From Candidatus Acidulidesulfobacter diazotrophicus (GTDB lineage Bacteria; SZUA-79; Acidulodesulfobacterales; Acidulodesulfobacteraceae), in assembly GCA_004195025.1 (NCBI GenBank), contig SGBB01000010.1, positions 19,280 to 83,279 of the forward strand: 64,000 bases of DNA, in the 5' to 3' direction. Below the pieces are notes generated by a model. It worked only from the letters and a program-made list of their open reading frames with translations, had not been told where the DNA came from and searched no databases. Numbering within the stretch: the first letter of the stretch is position 1; every line of letters starts with the position of its first letter. Positions 58,753-64,000 of the stretch are shown here, one piece after another. Made by a program: the position numbers and the translations under genes.

Positions 58753-61326
58753 ATGTTTGTAAATACGGTTTTAAAAAAACAAAATCAATATGAATCTTTA
58801 AATAACTATATAAATCTATTAAGTATATTTAAAGATATTATTATAGGTATTGACGGGTCGCTGACTGTAGGGTTCGCGGTACGAGGATTCGATTATTTTA
58901 TGGCGAATGACGAAATAATTAACGATACTGCTTATATTAACGATATTTTATTAAATTTATTAAATGAAGATATTTCGCTTCAATGGGTGTACAAAGTATC
59001 CGATTCCGATAAAGATTTTATATCAAATTATACAAAAAGTTCAAATCCTCCTGAAAAATATTTATATATAAAAGAAAAAAAGATTAAATCTTTAAATGCC
59101 GATTTAATTAAAAAAATAGATATATTTCTTTTTTGCACAATGTCGGGCTTTAGACCATGGAAAATTAATAATATAAATTTATTTTCAAAATTATCTCAAT
59201 TTGCCTCTAATCTGCTAACAATTAAGCCAAAGGACGCACTTAATAAAAATTCAAAAGAGAAAGCAAAAAAAGAGTTTGACTATATGCTGAAAAAGATTGA
59301 AAACATTGAAAATAATTTAAGCTTTTTTTCTTCAAGGCTAAACATAAAAATAAGACGAATGTCAAATCAGGAATTGGTTGATTATTTTTACAATGAACTT
59401 AATCCTGAAAGATCGCAATATGTAAAAGCTCCATTTTATAATAACATACTAACTGAAGCTGCATATAGAAGTTCTTTAATATTTTCGCCAGCGGAAATAA
59501 ATAAAGATTATTTTTATATTGACGGATATTATTTTAAATTTATTAATATGCACCGCCTTCCTTCGCAGACAGATTCATTCGGCATCACAAAAATATTAAA
59601 TTTAGAATCTAACGATATTAAAAACTTTTTTCCGTTTGATATTCAAGTTGCCTTTAATATACCTGAACAGGAAAAAATAATTAATAAAATTCAATCGGAA
59701 AGAAATATTAAAGCAAGTTTGACAGATGCCGTCAACGGCGGTTATGTTGATCATAAAGGTACCAATATTACATCTCAGATGGATGAATTTTTGGCAGAAA
59801 TATCTAAACTTCAAAAAAAAGCCGTAAATATGTCGTTCTGTATCAGACTAAGATCTAAAAATTTAAAAGAGCTGGATTATATGTCTTTGAAAATTTTGCA
59901 ATCATTTAAAGATTTTAATTTTATGGAAGGAATAATAGACAACATGGAACACCATAATTTATTTTTATCATTTTTTCCGGGGCAGTCTTTTTTTAATAGA
60001 AGGTTTAAAACTTTGCTATCTCCGGCGGCATCATCATTTTTTCCGCTGCATGAGGGATTTAAAGGAACCGATAATTGTTCTATACCTCTTAAAAATAACA
60101 GATTTGAGCCGGTCAGTTTAGATCTTTACAATAATAAGCTGCCTTCAAAGCACGGCGTGATTTTTGGAAAGACGAGAAGCGGAAAAGGATTCATGCTGAA
60201 CGGATTTTTATCTAATTTCTTTTTATCCGGAGATAATTATCATATTATCGGGGTTGATATAGGAGGCACATACAGAAAATTTTGCAGAATATTTGACGGA
60301 GACTACTTTGAAATAGATATGGACGGAACATATTGTTTAAATCCTTTTCCGCCTAAAAAAAATATTATTAAACGAATAAATAAAGAAGAAGTATTTGATG
60401 CGGATATTATGGTTTTTTTAATCGGCATTATAGCTCTTATGATAGAGCCAAAAAACAGCCTTTCCCCAAATGATAAAACAATTATAGCGCGAGCTATTCA
60501 GGCTTCGTACGATTCAATAAAAGATGAAAACGATATGCCTATTATTTCAGATATCAACAATATTTTATTCAATTATAATGAAGCAAGAGATACAGAAGAT
60601 AAAAGAAGAGCTATGGAAATGGGAAAAAATCTTTTTCAATGGACGGACATTAGTTCACCGTACAGCATATTGCTTAATAGAAAAGGCGGTTTAAATATTG
60701 ACAATAAAATAGTAATTTTTGATTTGCAAAAATTAAAAGGGCATGAAGATTTACAAAAAATTGTGTTTGCTATAATAAAAAATTTATCATTTAAAAAAAT
60801 GTACGACAAACATGCCAGAGTATTTTTCTTTTATGATGAGTGCTGGGAATTTATGAATGATTCTAAAATAGCAGATTTAATAATACATTTATATAAAACT
60901 TCGGCAAAATGGGGGTCTTTAGTATGGAGTATAACGCAGGAGCCTTCTGATCTTTTAAAGACTGGAAATGCTGGGAAAAGCATAATTGAAAATTCTACCG
61001 TTAAAATTTTTTGCCAGTTAGACGCAAATGTTTCGCCCGATGATTTAACAATATGCGGTTTGACCAAAAAAGAAATTGACATAGTAAAAAATTTAAAAGT
61101 TATCAAAGGACATTATGCAGAATATTTTTTAAAGTTTGGAAAAGATTCTACGGTTATAATGAACAAACCGGATCCCTTTGAATACTGGCTGTATTGTAAA
61201 TCATCGGAAGATGAAGAATTAGAAAATAAAATTGCAGATAAATATCCTGATAAAACCTTAAGAGAAAGACTTGAAATTTTAGCATCGGAATATCCAAACG
61301 GACCATACGGAGTAAAAAAAACATAA
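58753..61326 (+). CDS. VirB4/TraC-type conjugation ATPase
   Basis: An 857-residue protein, the largest and best conserved of the secretion genes. The N-terminal domain (about 1-430) is of VirB4/TraC type. The P-loop domain has the Walker A segment GKTRSGKG (472-479) in which the usual Ser/Thr after Lys478 is Gly; Walker B is FFFYDECW with Asp695-Glu696, and a TQEPSDL motif follows. VirB4 drives pilus assembly and substrate transfer. Whether the Gly substitution still allows ATP hydrolysis is an open point. It has no clear ribosome site and follows the VirB3-like gene by 185 bases. Confidence 0.88.
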   Translation: MFVNTVLKKQNQYESLNNYINLLSIFKDIIIGIDGSLTVGFAVRGFDYFMANDEIINDTAYINDILLNLLNEDISLQWVYKVSDSDKDFISNYTKSSNPPEKYLYIKEKKIKSLNADLIKKIDIFLFCTMSGFRPWKINNINLFSKLSQFASNLLTIKPKDALNKNSKEKAKKEFDYMLKKIENIENNLSFFSSRLNIKIRRMSNQELVDYFYNELNPERSQYVKAPFYNNILTEAAYRSSLIFSPAEINKDYFYIDGYYFKFINMHRLPSQTDSFGITKILNLESNDIKNFFPFDIQVAFNIPEQEKIINKIQSERNIKASLTDAVNGGYVDHKGTNITSQMDEFLAEISKLQKKAVNMSFCIRLRSKNLKELDYMSLKILQSFKDFNFMEGIIDNMEHHNLFLSFFPGQSFFNRRFKTLLSPAASSFFPLHEGFKGTDNCSIPLKNNRFEPVSLDLYNNKLPSKHGVIFGKTRSGKGFMLNGFLSNFFLSGDNYHIIGVDIGGTYRKFCRIFDGDYFEIDMDGTYCLNPFPPKKNIIKRINKEEVFDADIMVFLIGIIALMIEPKNSLSPNDKTIIARAIQASYDSIKDENDMPIISDINNILFNYNEARDTEDKRRAMEMGKNLFQWTDISSPYSILLNRKGGLNIDNKIVIFDLQKLKGHEDLQKIVFAIIKNLSFKKMYDKHARVFFFYDECWEFMNDSKIADLIIHLYKTSAKWGSLVWSITQEPSDLLKTGNAGKSIIENSTVKIFCQLDANVSPDDLTICGLTKKEIDIVKNLKVIKGHYAEYFLKFGKDSTVIMNKPDPFEYWLYCKSSEDEELENKIADKYPDKTLRERLEILASEYPNGPYGVKKT

Positions 61327-61376
61327 AAAAAAAGACACAAATCAAATAAGGATATATTTAAAAAAAGGCAATTCCA

Positions 61377-61487
61377 ATGTTTGTGCTTCAAAGACAGCGC
61401 TCAAAATTAAAAATGCGAAAAAAAAGATACAAAACAAAGAGGTATTTTAAAACAACAAATAAACATCAGGATTATATCCTGCGATAA
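61377..61487 (+). CDS. Possible 36-residue basic peptide
   Basis: A short ATG frame between the VirB4- and VirB5-like genes, encoding a peptide rich in Lys and Arg (MFVLQRQRSKLKMRKKRYK...). Only a weak AAGG lies upstream. It may be chance, but it is one of the few frames in this 243-base gap. Confidence 0.2.
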   Translation: MFVLQRQRSKLKMRKKRYKTKRYFKTTNKHQDYILR

Positions 61488-61569
61488 TGCGTAATTTTAT
61501 TATGTAATAAATAGTCAAGATAAAAAATGTTTTTATTTTATATAAAAAAATATCAAAGGAGATATTGAA

Positions 61570-62856
61570 ATGCATAATAATAATTTTGATAAAGATTTAA
61601 AAAAACTTAATACTGTTAATAAACTCAATACATTTAATAGAATAGATAAATCAGATAATTTTTCTTGTAATCATCATAATGATAATCATAAAATTTATAA
61701 AAATTTTAAATTAAATTTTAAAAAAATTTTCTTAACCGCATCAATAGTTTCTTTTTCATTATATACTTATGTTCAGACAGTTTATGCTTTAGGACTGCCT
61801 TTGCCTGATATAAATTTAATTACAAGCCAGATTCAATCCGTTGCATCAGCAGCTTCAGGAGTAATGGCTACCGTTGGAAATGCGGCATCGTCCGCTCAAT
61901 CCGCAGGTTTGCCTGTTGCTACTCCTGGAATCGGGATAGGGCAGGCTCTTCAATCATTTGAATCTCTCACGGCCGATGAATCTAAAATGCAGGAAATGGA
62001 ACAAAATATAATTATAAATTATGACAAACTAACTCATATAACAAATTCGGTTCAAAATGCAATAAACAATTTAAATAGCTTAAACAGCCAAATTAAAACT
62101 GCATTTAGTGAAATACCTCAAGGATTAACCCAAAATGATGTTTCGGTAAATACTGTGCCAGCAGATTCAATAGCAGGTAATATTAATTCAGAAAATAATG
62201 CATTTAATTCATTGCAAAATACATCCTACGGCAGCAATATACAAAATATAGTTTCAGGAAAATCTCCGAATAAAGAAGAGTTATCCGCAAATGCGCAAAG
62301 TTTTGCAAATTCAATGATATTAAATTCAAACGGTATTATAGCGCCAGCGTCAGTTAATTCTATAAATTATAATTGTCAGCCTGATTTAACAAACAACAAC
62401 GGCGGCGTCAGTAACGGCAATTCAGCCGCTTCCAGAGGCATTGAAAACATCAACGGCAATAATGTCGGCAACATCACTTCAAATACCCAAAATTGCATGG
62501 ATTACGTAAACGGATTTGAAAGCGACGTCGCAGCGTCTAATCTTTATAATGCCGGCATTGCATCGGCAAGAGCGCATAAAGCCGAATTAGAAGGAGACGA
62601 GTTTGAGAACGAAATTTCAGAAGGAAAATTAGGGAGCAGCAGTAATTATTATGCTTACCAAAGTTCAATATTAACTTTAATGGCGGAAGAAAATGCGGCA
62701 GATTTAAAAAACATGGGCTATATTGAAAGCCAGCTTAAACAGCTTGAATTATCTAAATCAGCTGCCGAAATTAAAAAAGAACATATAGGCGCTTCATTGC
62801 TGGAGCAAAATAGCCAAAACCCAGATTTAAATTTTTACAATCAAACTACATTATAA
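61570..62856 (+). CDS. VirB5/TrbJ-like secreted conjugation protein candidate
   Basis: A 428-residue protein. After an Asn/Lys/His-rich start, a signal segment (KIFLTASIVSFSLYTYVQTVYA) is followed by an Ala/Ser-rich region, a helical stretch (EMEQNIIINYDKLTHITNSVQNAINNLNSLNSQI) and a long Asn/Ser-rich middle. The C-terminal part (ARAHKAELEGDEFENE, SILTLMAEENAADLKNMGYIESQLKQLELS) ends with coiled-coil-like helices. This topology is that of VirB5/TrbJ minor pilins, and the position after VirB4 fits. An AAAGGAGA site precedes the ATG. Confidence 0.55.
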   Translation: MHNNNFDKDLKKLNTVNKLNTFNRIDKSDNFSCNHHNDNHKIYKNFKLNFKKIFLTASIVSFSLYTYVQTVYALGLPLPDINLITSQIQSVASAASGVMATVGNAASSAQSAGLPVATPGIGIGQALQSFESLTADESKMQEMEQNIIINYDKLTHITNSVQNAINNLNSLNSQIKTAFSEIPQGLTQNDVSVNTVPADSIAGNINSENNAFNSLQNTSYGSNIQNIVSGKSPNKEELSANAQSFANSMILNSNGIIAPASVNSINYNCQPDLTNNNGGVSNGNSAASRGIENINGNNVGNITSNTQNCMDYVNGFESDVAASNLYNAGIASARAHKAELEGDEFENEISEGKLGSSSNYYAYQSSILTLMAEENAADLKNMGYIESQLKQLELSKSAAEIKKEHIGASLLEQNSQNPDLNFYNQTTL

Positions 62857-62860
62857 ATAA

Positions 62861-63032
62861 AATTTTTACAACAGTTAAAACATTTAATTTTAATTAATAA
62901 TAAATATGGCTAAAAATAAATCAATAAACATTCATTATAAATAGAATTTTTACAATAATTAAAACAGTTAATTTTAATTATTAATTTAATTATTAATAAC
63001 AATAAATATGCTAAAAATTAATTGATGAACAT
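62861..63032. repeat. Imperfect tandem duplication between the VirB5- and VirB6-like genes
   Basis: A block at 62861-62932 is repeated with small changes at 62945-63032 (shared AATTTTTACAA, TTAATTTTAATTA, AATAAATATG and CTAAAAAT words). No gene is seen in the 241-base gap. Confidence 0.6.
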
Positions 63033-63097
63033 ATTTAAACATCACATAACATAAATTATAAAATTATAAAATAAATCGAATTATATCAATAAACATT

Positions 63098-63880
63098 ATG
63101 ATAAATAAATATATTTTAATTTTTATGCTTATTACAGGTTTTGTTTTTATAGCCGAATTTTCAATAACGCCTAATGCAATGGCTTTAACTAAGGGGGGAA
63201 ATAATTCAAATTTAAATTCATCATCGCTGTCAATTTCAAAATTAAATAATGGGGAAGATTTGACTATTTTATCTATAGATTCTATTCCTTCCGCGCTCAA
63301 TAGCAATTCAAGTTTGGTTCAATTAACAACTTATTTATTTTATTTTTTATTTGCATCGGGGATTATATTTTCTTTATGGGAATCTTACAAATTAGAATTA
63401 ACGGGTCAATCTTCAAATTACTACGGCTTACTTATCAGAATTGTTTTAATAGCGGCAGGATTTTTATCATGGAAATCTGCCGGAATGTCAAATTTTGCTC
63501 AGGATATTTTAACGCTTGCAGATAAAGTTCAGCTATACATTATTAAACTAAATATATCAGGCATAGGGCAAAATGTTTCGCAGATTAATTCCTCTATTGT
63601 GAACAGCCTCCATTCAGTTTCATTGCCGACAATATCGTCAAACGGAACGAGTTCTGTTCAAAAAGGCTGGAATCTTAATCCTGTATCATGGTTTGCGGGA
63701 GCGTTACATGCATTAACAGGCGCAGTTTTAATGGGCATATTCTGGTTTTTGTTTAATCTTTTATATATCGGTATTCAGCTTTTTATGGCTTTAATTCAGC
63801 TTGTTATTCTAGGACTATTGTTTTCCATCTTTCCTATAATTCTAGCCCAACTTCACCACTTCCATCCCTTAAATCCTTAA
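63098..63880 (+). CDS. VirB6/TrbL-like membrane protein, probably truncated
   Basis: A 260-residue frame with a signal peptide (cleavage after AMA, near residue 29), a Ser/Asn-rich part, and hydrophobic segments at about 77-94, 108-125, 204-225 and 228-248 (ALIQLVILGLLFSIFPIILAQ). The last hydrophobic segment is followed within nine residues by a stop. VirB6/TrbL proteins normally continue with further helices and a cytosolic tail, so the gene looks cut or frameshifted here. The 120 bases that follow hold no continuation that I can see. No ribosome site is visible. Confidence 0.6.
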   Translation: MINKYILIFMLITGFVFIAEFSITPNAMALTKGGNNSNLNSSSLSISKLNNGEDLTILSIDSIPSALNSNSSLVQLTTYLFYFLFASGIIFSLWESYKLELTGQSSNYYGLLIRIVLIAAGFLSWKSAGMSNFAQDILTLADKVQLYIIKLNISGIGQNVSQINSSIVNSLHSVSLPTISSNGTSSVQKGWNLNPVSWFAGALHALTGAVLMGIFWFLFNLLYIGIQLFMALIQLVILGLLFSIFPIILAQLHHFHPLNP

Positions 63881-64000
63881 AAATACCCCTAAATTAGATA
63901 TTATTAAACAAATATATGCGGGTTTGCGGGTGTTTTTATATAAATTATTTTCGTAGTCCCCCATAGATATATTATTTACTTGACATAATATATTTATATG

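Overview
This window is strongly AT-rich bacterial DNA. The block tilS-ftsH-folP-cdaA-cdaR-glmM-pdxJ-acpS-nnrD-CBS-tsaE-(lpdA)-lysC-cimA follows an order I recall from Geobacter-like, deltaproteobacterial-type genomes. Together with a sulfur-oxidation-type heterodisulfide reductase (sHdr) cluster, a lipoprotein-anchored RND pump, Tat export and a selenocysteine tRNA, it points to a Gram-negative member of the Desulfobacterota or a related lineage. An AT-rich acidophilic sulfur-cycling group such as the Acidulodesulfobacterales would fit, but that is a guess. No rRNA genes or CRISPR array were seen.

Layout. 1-6.5 kb: the 3' end of cobJ, a UDP-glucuronate decarboxylase, leftward pilC and pilB, aroD and a tautomerase. 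6.5-8.4 kb is gene-poor: a relic of an IS605-type tnpB 3' end, four 42-bp tandem repeats, a candidate small RNA with its own promoter and terminator, tRNA-Asn and a frameshifted gene relic. 8.4-13 kb: a glucose-dehydrogenase-like SDR, a GH15 glucoamylase-type enzyme and an aquaporin. 13-18 kb: a two-gene RND efflux system. 18-31 kb: a divergent crotonase-fold protein, then the sulfur cluster: ArsR-type regulator, sHdrC1, sHdrB1, a candidate structured RNA, sHdrA, sHdrC2, sHdrB2, two lipoate-binding proteins, two radical SAM proteins flanking a lipoate ligase fused to a DUF116-like domain, an OsmC protein and a methyltransferase. 31-48 kb: the housekeeping block. 48-56 kb: a Yip1-like membrane protein, heptose-1-P adenylyltransferase, tRNA-Ser, tatA, a DUF3426-like protein, a PAS/GGDEF/EAL protein, a proline-rich secreted protein, tRNA-Sec and class II aldolase. 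56.4-64 kb: a type IV secretion/conjugation gene set (VirB2-, VirB3-, VirB4-, VirB5- and VirB6-like), apparently the edge of an integrated element.

How the parts may work together. The sHdr complex is thought to oxidise sulfane sulfur carried on the lipoyl group of LbpA. This locus carries the complex, two LbpA carriers, and what looks like the carriers' own lipoate assembly route (ligase plus two radical SAM sulfur-inserting proteins), under an ArsR-type repressor with a clear operator. A dihydrolipoamide dehydrogenase gene lies 13 kb downstream and could re-oxidise the carrier.

The non-coding DNA carries a dispersed family of small palindromic, MITE-like repeats. The best copy (51578-51742) has perfect 18-bp terminal inverted repeats and a 5-bp target duplication; one copy supplies the 3' end of nnrD. 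The observations most worth pursuing are the structured RNA before sHdrA, the ligase-DUF116 fusion, the candidate small RNA near 7 kb, the mobile repeat family, and the VirB4 with an altered Walker A motif.
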